Under the pieces are notes generated by a model. The model made no database searches. It worked only from the letters and a program-made list of their open reading frames with translations, and was not told the DNA's origin. From Gnetum montanum (lineage: Eukaryota; Streptophyta; Gnetopsida; Gnetales; Gnetaceae): DNA of 64,000 nucleotides. The position numbers and the translations under genes were made by a program. The stretch is taken from the NCBI GenBank assembly GCA_015680685.1, contig MNCI01003767.1, positions 304,077-368,076 on the forward strand. The letters run 5' to 3'. Of this stretch, positions 44,659 through 56,176 are shown in pieces; positions within the stretch are counted from its first letter, which is position 1; the number at the start of each line of letters is the position of its first letter.

Positions 44659-45027
44659 TTACCTTCTACTTAAAGAATTTTCATCACATGGTTCCTCTAT
44701 GGAATAATTAGGATCACTTAATTCTACTAAATCATCCTCTCTTGGTTCTTCTATTTGATGTTGATGGTAATGCTTAAGTCTTTGGACATTTACTATGAGT
44801 GAGATAGATGAGTCTTCTGTGGGTACAATTAGGATGCTTCCATTATGATGGGATTGTAATACTAGATATGGGTCTTCCCACCGAGTTGTTAGTTTTTCTA
44901 GAAATTTATGTAATCTCATGTTATATAATAAGACTTTAACTCCTTCTAATAAGTTCTTTAGTATGCTTTTACCATGCATACACTTCATTTGTTTTTTAAT
45001 TAATCTTTTTTTATCAAGTTCATGCAT
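44659..45027 (-). pseudogene. Athila-like post-integrase region
   Basis: An open 122-codon frame reads GVKVLLYNMRLHKFLEKLTTRW and EDPYLVLQSHHNGSILI. The 'VLLYN.RL..F..KL..RW.GP..V' pattern follows integrase in Athila and related gypsy elements. It then becomes acidic (EEPREDDLVELSDPN). It ends at 44659. Confidence 0.7.
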
Positions 45028-45029
45028 GT

Positions 45030-45528
45030 GTACTTCATCAAGTTCATGTAACTATGTCATTCTAAAGTCTTGATTAATTTCCTCATCAAAACTCAATTGA
45101 TGTGCTAATTGTAGGGATTGGTATTTTATTTCAATGGGCAATAAACACTATTTACCATAAACTAATTGATAATGTGAATATCCTAAGTTTGGTTTATAAG
45201 TAATCCTATAAGCCCAAAGTGCATCTTGTAATTTTCTAGACCAATGTTTTTGTTTAGCACAAATTATTTTTGTTAAGACTTTTAGAATAATTTTATTATC
45301 ATTTTTAACTTGATTACTTGTTTGCAGATGATATAAAATGGCTATATTAAGTTGGAATTCACAATACTTAAGGAATTTCTCCATTATATTATTTACAAAA
45401 TGAGTCCCTTGATCACTAATAATTGCTCATAGAGTTCCAAATCATGTTAAAATATGCTCGCTCAAAAAAGCTACAACTACCTTAACATCATTTGTTGAAG
45501 TATCTTTATCTTATACTCTTTTAGTAAC

Positions 45529-45563
<35 letters not shown>

Positions 45564-45830
45564 TAAAATTTATTAGCATTCATTGGAAGGTGGAAATGGT
45601 CCTAAAAAAAACTATACCTCATCCATCAAAAGGATCTATTATTAAGATAGGATTGAGAGGAATTTCTTATCTTCTTGTCATTTCCCTTAAGCATTAACAC
45701 TTGTTACATCATTGAACATATATGTGAGCATCTTTAAAAATAATGGGCCAATAAAACCTACTTTTTAATATTTTTATAATTTTTCTATTACTATTAAAAT
45801 GTCCACCTCCAAGGTCATCATGACACAGGC
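45030..45830 (-). pseudogene. Athila-like integrase
   Basis: Descending from 45830: the zinc finger part HHDDLGGGHFNSNRKIIKIL, FYWPIIFKDAHIYVQ*CNKC; then the core DVKVVVAFLSEHIL, WFGTL*AIISDQGTHFVNNIM, LQTSNQVKNDNKIILK and WSRKLQDALWAYRITYKPN. The second catalytic Asp (SDQG) is present; the usual NGQAEVSNRE reads SNQVKNDNK, so the catalytic Glu is lost. A TA microsatellite at 45532-45562 sits inside the frame. 45148-45384 is the longest open part. Confidence 0.75.
45532..45562. repeat. (TA)n microsatellite
   Basis: About 15 uninterrupted TA dinucleotides lie within decayed integrase sequence. Slippage expansion after the element died is the simple explanation. Confidence 0.95.
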
Positions 45831-46079
45831 ATAGGATTTCTTGTTGTTCTTCTTCTATCACATATCTTCTTGTCACATTGTCCTTACATATTCAATAGAA
45901 ATATGATTCATTTCAAAAATACTTTGAGATTCTTCTTAGGAAAGACTTCTTTTCATCTTCTTGACTCCACTGAGTTGGTGTTTTCATTATGCCTAAGTAG
46001 TTTGCTATATTTACAAACCAAGGGTCTTTTTTTACTAAAAAGAGTTATTCATCAAGAAATTTATCATTAAACAATCATT

Positions 46080-46484
46080 TTATCCTATTTTCCTCTAGAT
46101 TTTATAATCTATAAAGGTTATCTACCATAACATTTTCTCTACCCCTTTTATCTAAAATATCAAGATCAAATTCTTGGAGTAGAAGACACCATATCATAAT
46201 CCTAGTATTTTCTATTTTTTTTATTAGCTAGGAATTTTATGGTTGAATGATCAATGTATACCCTAGTTTTATATTCTATTAAATAGTATCTAAACTTATC
46301 CAAAGCATACACAATTACTAAAAGTTCTTTCTCTGTAGTTGTATAGTTTACTTAATCTTTCTCTAAAATTTTGGAAATGTCCTAAATTACTCTTGGTTTA
46401 TTTTTCTATGTATTGATCCAAAACTATCCTAAGAGCAATGTCACTAGCATCACACATTAATTCAAAGGGAAAGTTCCAATTAGG
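46080..46484 (-). pseudogene. Athila-like RNase H
   Basis: The minus strand reads WNFPFELMCDASDIAL (catalytic Asp kept, near 46440-46480), TRVYIDHSTIKFLANKK and LLQEFDLDILDKRGRENVMVDNL. These match the 'F.l.cDASD.A.G', 'TDH..lk.L' and 'LLQEFDL.I.dk.G.eN..AD.LSR' order. There are numerous stops. Confidence 0.7.
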
Positions 46485-46997
46485 TCAATTAAGCACTAGA
46501 ATAGTCATTACTCTTTCCTTAAGTTTAGAGAATGCTTTTTGGCAATCATCAGTCCATATGAAAGGAACATCTTTCTCTAAAAGCCTATAAGGAGGTTTAG
46601 CAATTTTTGAAAAGTATTTGATGAATGGTCTATAATATATAGCATGACATAAGAAGGATTGAAGTGCTTTTAAATCTTTTGGGGGTGGAAGTTTAGACAT
46701 TAGCTTTACTTTTTCATCATCCATTTTAATATCTTCCTTAGAGATTACATGCCCTAAAACTATACCACTTGTTACCATCCAATGGCTCTTTTTCCAACTT
46801 AATTTTAAATTTTTCTCTATACATCTATCCAAGACACATTCTAATTAATCTAATGTTTGTTAACAAGTATCTCAATATAGTGAGAAATCATCCATAAATA
46901 CCTCTAACTTTTTCTCTCTAACATATCTGAAAAGACAAATTTCATTTCCCTTTGGAAGATAGAAAGTGCATTATAGAGACTAAAAGCCATGCTTCTA
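46485..46997 (-). pseudogene. Athila-like RT, palm and thumb, truncated
   Basis: The frame runs from the FSLYNALSIFQREM block (about 46975) through VFMDDFSLY (FMDD intact, 46898-46887), DRCIEKNLKLSWKKSHWMV, GIVLGHVISKEDIKMDDEKV, LPPPKDLKALQSFLCHA and IWTDDCQKAFSKLKERV. The fingers domain is missing because the fragment ends at 46997. 46485-46832 is open. Confidence 0.8.
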
Positions 46998-47659
46998 TAG
47001 GAGGTTTAAGTGTGGATGAATCTTTATTTGAGCATTGTGTACTTGAGCACATCTTGTATATGGCAATAAAAACAAGCTCTTTGATTCATCCTTGTAGCAC
47101 TTGAGATTTTTTCTCTTACACATTTCTTTTATTTTATTTTCTTATGCATTTATTTTATTTTATTTGATTTTATGCACTTTACATTTCTTTTATTAGCATA
47201 GCAATTCATTTTGATCAATTAAGCAAATCGTTAAATTACACAAGCACGACCGCTTCGAGCATGCGTGTAATGCTTAGTAAACCAATAACGAGTAGCATTT
47301 GGTAATCCTAGCAGTGTTGCACTAGCTCAAGATGTGTACGACAAGTGGGAATGGATGCTGGTGTTAGGATTAGTTAGAACTTAGTTAATGGGTAGTTAAG
47401 TTAAATTAGTCACTTAGTTACCTCTCTCCTTTCCTACTAGTGCAGGACATAAAAACATAAAAGCTATAAAAATCATATGCCTCAAGCTTACTTAACCAGA
47501 CAATCATGACATATAGGTAAGCTTGGGAAGATAATGATCAACCAACCCATCCTTGTTCCACAAGGGCACATAAGCACTTAGTCCTTGGAATTCGACCAGA
47601 TCATGCATGAAATGCTTGTATTCATATAGTTGAGTGTATGGGTACCTTGTCACTCATCA
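46998..47659 (+). repeat. 5' LTR, 5' truncated
   Basis: It matches 56277-56928 (TAGGAGGT..TAAGTGTGGA onward) and ends CACTCATCA at 47659, directly before the PBS. The sequence before 46998 belongs to the opposite-strand RT. The loss removed the U3 array and TATA box. Confidence 0.85.
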
Positions 47660-47660
47660 T

Positions 47661-47678
47661 TGGCACCATTGCCGAGGA
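47661..47678 (+). other. primer-binding site, tRNA-Asp type
   Basis: TGGCACCATTGCCGAGGA, one base after the LTR, matches the Athila-type PBS TGGCGCCGTTGCCGGGGA at 15 of 18 positions. All three changes are G to A, two of them at CpG, as methylation decay would produce. Confidence 0.8.
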
Positions 47679-47799
47679 CTTAGTTGTTTGTGCACTAACT
47701 AGAACATAGGAAATCATTTACATCATTGAAACGAACCCTTAGGATTGGTTGAGAAAATAATAAATAGGAATACATTGCACACTGAACAAACAAGTATGT

Positions 47800-48720
47800 C
47801 TCCTTCTTCGTATGAAAGTGCCTCACCGCCTAGGTCTGAAATAGGAAATAGTCAGTGGCGTAATACACATGACATTAATCTGCCAGTCCCTCAACAAGTT
47901 TGAGTGGTATATATTCATCTCAATGAGTATATACTAGACTTCACCTTTATCCTTCATCAAGACGAACAACTGTGTTGGCGAGACATAGAAGGTAACATAG
48001 TGTTACCTCCTAATCATTCAATCCTGAGCATGCTTCTTTGTTCTCTCTCACGAATTGGCATGCTGCACTTAAACACAGAATACATTGTGCAAGACCATGA
48101 CTTGAGAGAATATCATCCCCTAGAGGCATAATGTCAAAGGAACTTGCAACAAGAGAGACATTATAAGTCTTTGAAGGGTAAGTGGTCCCAAGATGTTCCA
48201 CATATCTTAAGCAAAAATGAGGGTGGTGAACCTACCTCAGGCAGTTACCCACACAACGATGTTCCTCCCCTTGACGTTGGCCAAGGGGTTGTGTATTAGA
48301 ACCTTCATTCCACTATTCATAACCTAGGTTCTGATACCCATGGGCACAAAGGATCTGAAAAAGGGACATGAACTCATGATAAAGGTGGACATTCTGATCG
48401 CAATCGCAATCAAGGTTGAGACCATAGAAGAAAAGGTAGCAGATACCGTCATGGTCAAAGTTCTTCTTCTTCCTCAACTTCATCATCTCTTTCACCCTCT
48501 CCTTTAGTATTTGGATGTAGTCATAAAGAAAAAGACCATGGGGATAAAGATAGGCAAAGTGGAAGTCATAGATGAAATAGCCAGGAAAGGGGACGAGGGC
48601 ACTCTAGAGAGTCATGACATAGAAGAAGGAAGAGTAGGGAACAACGTAGGCATCATAGAAACCATGGACGAGATGATCACGATGAACCCCTCCTCACTAC
48701 TCAAAGTATGTTGGACATAA
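47800..48720 (+). pseudogene. Athila-like gag N-terminal region
   Basis: The clearest open part is 47904-48131 (LNEYILDFTFILHQDEQL, WRDIEGNIVLPPNHS). It is followed by a His/Arg/Ser-rich stretch (GSRYRHGQSSSSSSTSSS, then RRKSREQRRHHRNHGRDD) up to about 48690. The basic, low-complexity part lies where Athila Gag has its RNA-binding N-terminal region. I recognise no domain in the first part. Confidence 0.5.
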
Positions 48721-49300
48721 TTGAGGCTATTAGAATTCCAACAAGGCATCAGAAAGATAGTAGGATCAAGAGATTAGATATGAACAACATCCCATAATTT
48801 GAAGGGGGATACAACGCTGATCCTCAGAATCATTTACAAGCATTCCATGATGCATGTGCCTTACAGAACATATAGAACGAATGGAAAAAACTTAAGTTGT
48901 TCCCATAGACAATGGTTAAAGAAGTGGAATGCTAGTACCATTCTTTAGAAATGGAATCCATTCGTAGGTGGAGTACTATGTTAGAACTATTTAATAACAA
49001 GTACCAAACATACTCCTGAGTGTCTAACTTGCGAAAGCAAATCCAAGGCTAGAAATAAGGAGGACATGAACCCCTAACTGCTACCATGGACCAATACTAT
49101 GCACTATTACATTGTTTTCTTGGCCATGGTTATTTGCAAAGGGATCAACTGCGCCATCTCATGGATGGGCTTAGGCATGAAACGAGAAGAACCCTTGGGA
49201 CTTATGCCCAAGGGAGACTATCCAGGCTTAGGTCCTATCAAATTCAAAGACTATTGGAGAAATTTGCTAAGGAAGAAGGTGAGCTATGAAAGAGAGAAAG
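48721..49300 (+). pseudogene. Athila-like gag capsid domain
   Basis: The frame reads FEGGYNADPQNHLQAFHDAC, EWKKLKLFP, WYHSLEMESIRRWSTMLELF, NNKYQTYS, then DQYYALLHCFLGHGYLQR and the Arg-rich LRHETRRTLGTY. This matches the retrotransposon Gag domain order 'f.G..dP..hL..F...', 'W...L...sI..W..l...F...y'. There are several stops; the last open segment is 49086-49289. Confidence 0.7.
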
Positions 49301-49451
49301 TGTAGAAGAGTATAATCGAGATCCTTCCCTTTGGAAGAGGGGAGTAAGATTTTGTGAGGATGAAGAAGAGTCACCACTCGAAGAGATGGTGAATAGGAAA
49401 ACTTTACCTATCCAAAAGATGACATCAGAAGTTTCAACAAAGGTATAAAAA

Positions 49452-50120
49452 ATGTGGGATTTCCTAAACAATAGATTTCAAACTATTCTTAAAATAGTAG
49501 AGGAGTTTAGAGAGCAACGTAGTGAGAAAAGAAAAAAGAAAGAGGCTAAACATGCATGTAGCAAGGGTAAGGGCAAAGTTGCCATCATTGAAGAGGTTGT
49601 GGATTTGGAAATAGACAATGATAGTGGATGCGAGATATGTCAATATGACCAACCTAATGGATGTTTCCCCATAATCTCACATCTACAGGAGTCTGGGATG
49701 TATGCACTCAACCCACGATTGAACAAAAGGAAAACACCTCGAAGGTTACTTTATCCTCAAGGTAACCCAAGGCAATTTCACCAACCCTTAACATATTATC
49801 CTAGTGGAACTCCACCACAACCGATTGAGCAATATCAATAGTGGTAGCATCCAAAATCATGGGGAATGCCACCACCAAGAAAATAATATCCTTATTAGCA
49901 ACCTAACCTATATGGATATTACGTGTAGCAGCCAATCTCCCCACATGACTCTACTGGTCATGTCACTCCTCAACCTCACTACCAAGCCCACAAGTATTAT
50001 GGGACTCCCTCTTCTAGAGGTGATATTCCACAAGCATATCATCCTTCTCATCCGGCCACATCTCTTCCACCAATAGCTCCACTACCACCTGCTCTCGCGA
50101 TGCAAGGTGAAATCCCTACC
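49452..50120 (+). pseudogene. Athila-like gag C-terminal / gag-pol linker
   Basis: 49452-49841 is open: a basic helix (EEFREQRSEKRKKKEAKHAC), KGKVAIIEEV, CEICQYDQPNGC and a Pro/Tyr/Gln-rich tail (NPRQFHQPLTYYPSGTPPQP) that continues brokenly to 50120 (SHPATSLPPIAPLPPALAM). There is no classic CCHC knuckle; CEICQ..GC may be what is left of one. The Pro-rich linker precedes protease. Confidence 0.55.
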
Positions 50121-50282
50121 CAACCGTAGCAACGTAATGCCACAAGGGCTATTAACTCTCAACCTATTGTTGGTTCCAACAACCACATGAAGAAAATATC
50201 TTTCTTTAGGACCAACAGTCCAACCAAGCCCTTGTAATCACAAGCGGATGATTCCTTAGACAACTCAGTATCCATCAAAACT

Positions 50283-50822
50283 TTGGAGCCCCCTTCAACC
50301 CAATCATCACACTCAATGCATACAGTCATGCTAACACATGCCATCACCAATTGGATCAAAGTTGGTCACCTTCCTAGGAAATTCTCTAATCCTAGGAGTC
50401 CTCTAATATACTTACAAATCACTAGAAATGCATTGTGTAAGGCTCTTTTGGATTCAAGTTCCGATGTCAACTTGATTTCTCAAGAAATGTACAAGGCATG
50501 GAACCTTCCTCCATTGAAAAAGAGCAACATCCATCTAGATTTTGCCAACCAGTACATCACTATCCCATTGGGACTAGTGGAAGACATTGTTACCACTGTT
50601 TGTGGGTGGTCATACCCAGCTAACTTCCTAGTGATTCAGGTAAACAATGGTAAGGGGGACTTCCCAATCATAATGGGAAGAGCATGGCTAAGCACCATTG
50701 ATGAATGCCTAGGAATCTGTGATCTTTCCCTAGAAATATCAAAGGAAAATACATTTGGAAAGATTAAGAAGAAGAAAGTTTCATGCATCGCATACAGTGA
50801 CACAGGGTGTAATTGCGTGTAG
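50283..50822 (+). pseudogene. Athila-like retropepsin
   Basis: An open 179-codon frame, the longest in the window, contains ALCKALLDSSSDVNLISQEMY (active-site Asp near 50450, usual D-S-G/S-A as D-S-S-S) and FPIIMGRAWLSTIDECLG, the 'ii.GR..L...' flap-side block. It lies between gag and RT. Its intactness over 540 bp makes it the least damaged domain of the element. It ends at TAG 50820. Confidence 0.75.
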
Positions 50823-50876
50823 AGGTCATGGTTTGTGCAAAGTTTGGCATTGCCTACATGTAATTAGTGTGCACAA

Positions 50877-52220
50877 GTGATTAACATACAAAGATGCCTA
50901 TATGTAGCAGCCACACAACAGGAAGACACCCAGTGGCTGACAGCTGATCAAGAAAGCATTTCACTCATATGCATAAAACCAACTGAGGGTTTGACTTGTG
51001 CTTACATCGATAGCATAGATGCATTAGAGCAAATCCACCATCAACTTTCAAGTCTTAACCTTGAAAATATCAACTGGGGAAAGTTGGAAATCCCTAATAA
51101 AATTAAGCAAGAGCCCCTCAAGCTAAAACCCTTGCCCATCGGTATGGAATACACATTCCTTAAAAATAGAAAACTAGTAATTATCAATGCTAAGCTTGCT
51201 CCTGAACAGAAAGAAGAACTGCTAAAGGTAATAAATAAATGGTTGGAAGCCTTCGATTGGTCATATCCTGAATTAATTAGAATAGATCCTATGGTATGCT
51301 AACATAGAATTTACACTGACCCCTTCATGAAGCCTCGAAGACGACGGTAGTGGAGATTGAACCCTAAGCTGAAGCAAGTGGGTAAGGAAGAAATTGAATA
51401 GCTTATCAAGGCTAGGTTCATATACCCCATTACTAATAGCAAATGGGTTAGCCCCTTAGTTATTATACCTAAAAATTAAGGCAAATGGATGGTGTGCATA
51501 GATTTCAAGCTACTAAATATGGCAACATTCAAATATCATTTTCCATTGCCATTTTTCAACCAAGTCTTAGACACCATCGCCAAGCATCGCTATTACAGTT
51601 TTCTGGATGGATATAGCATATATAACCAAATACAAATAACCCTAGAAGACCAAGCCAAGACTACGTTCACCAGTCCTTGGGGAATGTTTGCATACAAACA
51701 GATGTCGTTTGGCTTCTGCAATGCCCCTGCAACGTTTCAACGACTAGTTCTAAGAATATTCCAATAGCAGATAGGGAATGGCATGGAGGTCTTTATGGAT
51801 GACTTCTCCACTTATGGAGCAAACTTTGATCAAGCCTTGGACCAGTTGGAGCAAGTGTTAAAAAGATGTGTAGAAACCAATTTGAGGCTCAACTAGCAAA
51901 AAATCCATTTGATGGTCTAAGAAGGCATAGTACTAGGGCACAAAATCTCACACATAGGGATAGAGGTAGACCTCAAGAAAATCAAAATTATCCAAGGAAT
52001 TACCTGTCAACCGAAAACTATCAAAGATATTCAATCATTTCTTAGACATACTGGATGCTATAGGGGATTTATTGAGAACTTTTCAAAGGTTTCCAAATCA
52101 TTGGTGGAATTAACAAAAAAGGACATACCTTTCGAGTGGATCAGGGAATGTGAATTAGCTTTCCAAACTCTGAAACATAAGCTAGAAGAAACACCCATTC
52201 TACAAGCTCCTGATTAGTCC
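50877..52220 (+). pseudogene. Athila-like reverse transcriptase
   Basis: Blocks are LKPLPIGMEYTFL, WLEAFDWSYPELIRIDP, EEIE*LIKARFIYPI, WVSPLVIIPKN, WMVCIDFKLLN, FPLPFFNQVLDTIA, YSFLDGYSIYNQIQI, TTFTSPWGMFAYKQMSFGFC, NAPATFQRLV, then EVFMDDFSTYG with FMDD intact (51792-51803), IVLGHKISHIGIEVD, IKDIQSFLRHTGCYR and FEWIRECELAFQTLK. The order and wording fit Athila RT. Open pieces are 50877-51302 and 51489-51767, with stops between. Confidence 0.85.
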
Positions 52221-52694
52221 AAACCATTCCACATCATGATTGATGTGTCCAACTATGCTTTAGGAGCCATACTTACATAGTTAGATGACCAAAAGCATCT
52301 TTATTACATTCACTATGCAAGTAGAAGTATTGCTAGTGCACAACTTAACTACACTACCACAGAGAAAGAATTAATGGTTGTAGTGTTTGTACTAGAAAAT
52401 TTTAGACACTATGTATTGGGATATAAAGTATATATACCTACAAATCATAGTACAATCTAGTTCCTCATGAATAAGCCAATGGTAAGCCCTTGTATCATAC
52501 GATGGCTTGTAATCTTACAAGAGTTCGATTTAACGATGATCAATCACAAGGACACCAAGAATGTAGTTGCTAATCATTTACCTTGGTTACGATGGGACAA
52601 CAAAGAGGATGAGTGTCCAATTTTTGATCATTTCCCTAATGAATTCCTCTTTACTAGTGTAGTGAATAATCAATCACCCATAGAGACAAACTAG
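52221..52694 (+). pseudogene. Athila-like RNase H
   Basis: It reads FHIMIDVSNYALGAIL (first catalytic Asp present), TTTEKELMVVVFVLENFRHY, PTNHSTI (usual T-D-H-x changed to T-N-H) and LQEFDLTMINHKDTKNVVANHLPWL (usual AD.LSR). The open end 52467-52694 continues to NEFLFTSVVN before integrase. Confidence 0.75.
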
Positions 52695-54040
52695 TATAGT
52701 AGCGTTCTTACCTATCTCCTCACCCAAAAAACACCACAAGAGTTAAACCTTAAGAAGAAACAACAGTTTCTTCACCAAGCCAAGTACTTTATAGAGATGA
52801 ATGGCCAACTTTACAAAGTGTGTCCTGATGGCTTGGTGTGATGGTGTGTTCCCGATATAGATCAACTGCGAGTTCTCCAAGATGCTCATGAGGGTCCTTG
52901 TAGGGGTCAGTACGCTGGAAGATGAACAACCATCAAGATCCTACTTGCAAGATATTATTAGCCTACATTATTTTGGGATGTCCATTGTTTCATCCAATCT
53001 TGTGAGTGCTGTCAACATGATGGGCGAATGACTGCTAGAATGGAGGATCCGCAACAATGGATTCAACCGTTAGAACCCTTCGACATTTGGGGAATTGATT
53101 TTATGAGGCTAATTACACCAATGTCCAATGGAAAAGATTATATTATTGTTGTCATTGATTACCTAAAAAATGGGCCGAAGTAGCTGCTATTAAATATTGT
53201 ACATTATCTACAGCTGCACGATTTGTTCAACAACAAATCATAAATAGGTTTGGTATGCCGCATGCACTTATTTTAGACAATGGTACATACTTCACAAGTG
53301 CAACTTTTTGGAAATTAATGCAACACTTAGGGGTTGAGCATAAATTGACTACACCATACCACCCCCAAGTGAACGGTCAAGCAGAAGTCACCAACAGGGA
53401 GATTACGAAGATATTGACAAGAACCATTAGCAAGTTTAGGTGAGACTAGAGCACTAAACTAAATGATGCTCTTTGGACATACCACTCCACATGGAAATTC
53501 CCTATAGGCTACTCTCTCTATGAGTTAGTGTACAGTAAATTATCAATGCTTTCCATTCAAACTGAGCTTTGTACACTATCCATGACATGTGACCTCAACC
53601 TTGACCTTGATCTAGCATAGAAACAATGGTTAGTAATCCTTAACTTGCTAGATAAAAACCAATTAGTTACCTTATCATCTACCAAATTACACAAGGCCTT
53701 CAATAAAAAATGTCATGACCTAAGAATTAGGAAATTTAAATATCAGCTAGGAGATAAGGTTCTCTACTAGAATCCCACACATGTGCCACAATGTACTAAA
53801 TTTCAAACATTGTGGGAAGGACCTTATATTATTTATGCAAATTTTCCTTCAGGGGCCATGACAATATACAAACCTGAGATCCTAGATAAGAAACATTTGA
53901 TTAATGTGCAACAAACCAAACCTTTCCAGGAGCTTAGGATAGCCGATACACATGCTACCTCTGTTGATGGACAACCCTGCTCACTATTTTGGATCTCCCC
54001 ATTCCAACTTAGTTGTGGGGGAGATGGCCACCTATGCTAA
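52695..54040 (+). pseudogene. Athila-like integrase and post-integrase region
   Basis: The zinc finger region reads LQDAHEGPCRGQYAGR, ARYY*PTLFWDVHCFIQSCECC. The core has FDIWGIDFM, IIVVIDYL, then a one-base loss near 53165 shifts the frame; it resumes with MPHALILDNGTYFTSATFW and TTPYHPQVNGQAEVTNREI, so D, D and E are all present. LNDALWTYHSTWKFPIGY follows. The C-terminal part, 53783-54040, reads TLWEGPYIIYANFPSGAM and ends after ISPFQLSCGGDGHLC. Confidence 0.8.
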
Positions 54041-55942
54041 CCATTCTAGGCCCTCGGTCCTTTTTGAATTTTTTTTACACATTTTTTGTTTTACACATTC
54101 TTTCAAATTTTCTTATTTTTGTTTTACACCATCATTCATGTTTTTACTGTTTCTTTGTTTTCTTGATTTACTTTTATTCATCATCTAATAAGTGCTCATG
54201 ATGGTGGATTGAATTATATCATATTCATTGCTAATGTTTGGTTTTTACCTTTGAATTACGATGCTGATATTAAGGTATGGTTCTTTTGGTAAACAAGCAA
54301 TGAGTCCACACTGTCCACTCATCCATACAACTTTATAGTCTCCTTTGGCTTGGAACTGTACGGTCCCCTTTTCCTAAGTAAACTTGTTAATGAATTGGTG
54401 GCTGGGTATTTTTCAAAGCAAGGAAAGACTCAAAGGATGAAAAGGGTGTGACTTCAAGGGGATTTGATGCATTGGTGTTAGCCATTCTCTTGGGTTGTTG
54501 GATATTTTTTCTTGGGTTTTCTGCCATTCTGACATTGTTCAAATATTAGAAAGCTGAGTGAATAAAAATAAGTCTTTGCATGGTGTGGTTCTCATGCATA
54601 AACATCAAAAAAAGAGAAAAAGGAAAAAAGGTGAGAATTCAAAGCACACCCTTTAGACATAATAAAGTAATATGAGCTATAAGCGCTAATTATGGCACTG
54701 GAAAGACATGTTATCCATGCCTGAGGGTTCCCTCTAACTAAGGCCCTTTCTCACTTCTGCTTCTCCATCTCACTCTCCTTGGGATGGTGGTCACTCTTTG
54801 TGGAAGCATTCTTATTACCTCAAGAGGATGGATTGGCCAAGTGTATTGATGCAAGGTCATTGAATGTGGTTAGTTTGAGTCTAGATTTGAGATGAGTTCT
54901 ACTCAGTTATCTTAATCATGAAATACATAAGGGACTTTACACAACCTTGTTCTTGGGATTCCATTCTATTCTCTCCTCTCCATCTTTCTTCCCATTTTCC
55001 ACCTCATTGTTGATTTAATCATTAGTCCATTTTAGGTTGATGCATTTTTTTTCTTTGGTGAATTCTTGTGGGTAAGTTTTTAACTCTTACTTCCAAATGA
55101 CATTCCTAAAGCCTATAGACTCTTTGGTTTGTGGGCTTTTTAGGGCATAAAGGGCATGAGTTTGCTTTGGGGAGGACCCACTAGCATTTCTTTTTAGTGC
55201 AATTGTTAACTTCTTTCCCTTAAACATTTCTTTCAATCAATCATTTATTGTTTCATCCCCATCCATGACATCCATTGATATTTTTCATCTTTCTTGTTCC
55301 TCATGTTTTTCCATCTTATAGCTACCAAGGGTTCGCTCTTAGTCGTGGGGGCCCTGGCACAAATTTTTCAATTTTTTCAATTTTACTAATTGCCTGACCC
55401 CTACACCTTGGGTAGTTTCTAGTGATAAATCTCCAAACTAATTTTTGCCATAACCACAACTCAGCCAATGTGCTTCATATCGAGGCAAGGTATCAACTGA
55501 ATTATGGATTATCTATCCTTACTCATTTGTGACTATGTTGTATGTGCACATGGTGATCATACAAACAATGGACTAGGCTTGGAGGAAGCACTCAGGATGG
55601 ATCGGAACTAGAGCATTTACGAAAGGAGCAAGTTTGATGGCATGGCTATGGATAAACAACGGAAGGTGTAATCTCAACATTGGTGGCAACACACTACATC
55701 TTCTTTCTCTCTCTCTTTTTCTCTTGAAGCTACCAAATAAAGGCTTGGATGTCATTTATGTATGAGTGTTCACCACAATGGTCATGAACGCTAATGTTGT
55801 AATATGCTTATTGGTCTGTTTACTAGGCACATTGAGTCTGTTATCTCATTCCACCATCAGTTGTCAATTAGTCAATAATCCCATACCTTCCCAATATTTT
55901 GTAAGAAACTCAAGGATGAGTTTTTATTCAGTCATGGGAGTA
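54041..55942 (+). other. post-pol spacer before the 3' LTR
   Basis: About 1.9 kb. In Athila an extra or env-like ORF lies here; I see none. T-rich frames at 53952-54201 are probably chance. A segment near 54640-54770 (AAAGCACACC..., GGCCCTTTCTCACTTCTGC) is matched, reversed, at 61680-61850 in the related minus-strand element. The last bases, TTCAGTCATGGGAGTA (55927-55942), are the conserved pre-LTR segment. Confidence 0.6.
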
Positions 55943-55951
55943 TGATGAGAG

Positions 55952-56155
55952 TAGTTACTCTAGCGGTTACTCTAGCAGTTACTCTAATTATTAGAGTGAT
56001 TACTCTAGTGGTTACTCTAGCAGTTATTCTAATTATTAGAGTGGTTACTCTAGCGGTTTCTTTAGTAGTTATTCTAATTATTAGAGTGGTTACTCTAGTG
56101 GTTACTTTAGTAGTTATTCTAATTATTAGAGCAATTACTCTAATTATTAGAGTAG
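55952..56155. repeat. TTACTCTAG / AATTATTAGAGT array in U3
   Basis: Units of about 11 bp based on GTTACTCTAG alternate with ATTCTAATTATTAGAGT, itself a short inverted repeat (CTAATTATTAG), giving a higher-order repeat of about 50-60 bp copied about four times. The array lies between the LTR start and the TATA box, exactly where other family members have GATATC palindromes. Both strands give long open frames, an effect of the repeat. Confidence 0.9.
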
Positions 56156-56168
56156 TTGCTCCCAAGTC

Positions 56169-56176
56169 TATAAATA
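56169..56176 (+). promoter_or_regulatory. TATAAATA box of the 3' LTR
   Basis: It lies about 15 bp after the U3 array, at the conserved family position (compare 6048, 58162 and 63622 on the minus strand). The truncated 5' LTR has lost its copy. Confidence 0.6.

Larger units (their letters stand above)
44659..46997 (-). mobile_element. Athila-like gypsy pol fragment
   Basis: The minus strand carries RT palm, RNase H, integrase and post-integrase region in order. Residues such as KLPPPKDLKALQSFL and GGHFNSNRKIIKILK are typical of Athila and differ from the 46998-56928 element. It is truncated inside RT at 46997, where the next, oppositely oriented element starts with a truncated LTR. Confidence 0.75.

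Noticed and set aside
53952-54201. Hydrophobic C-rich frames after integrase, possible envelope signal or membrane segment
   Set aside because: Only about 60-80 residues in a T-rich tract, different frames overlap, and no env-like continuation is present.
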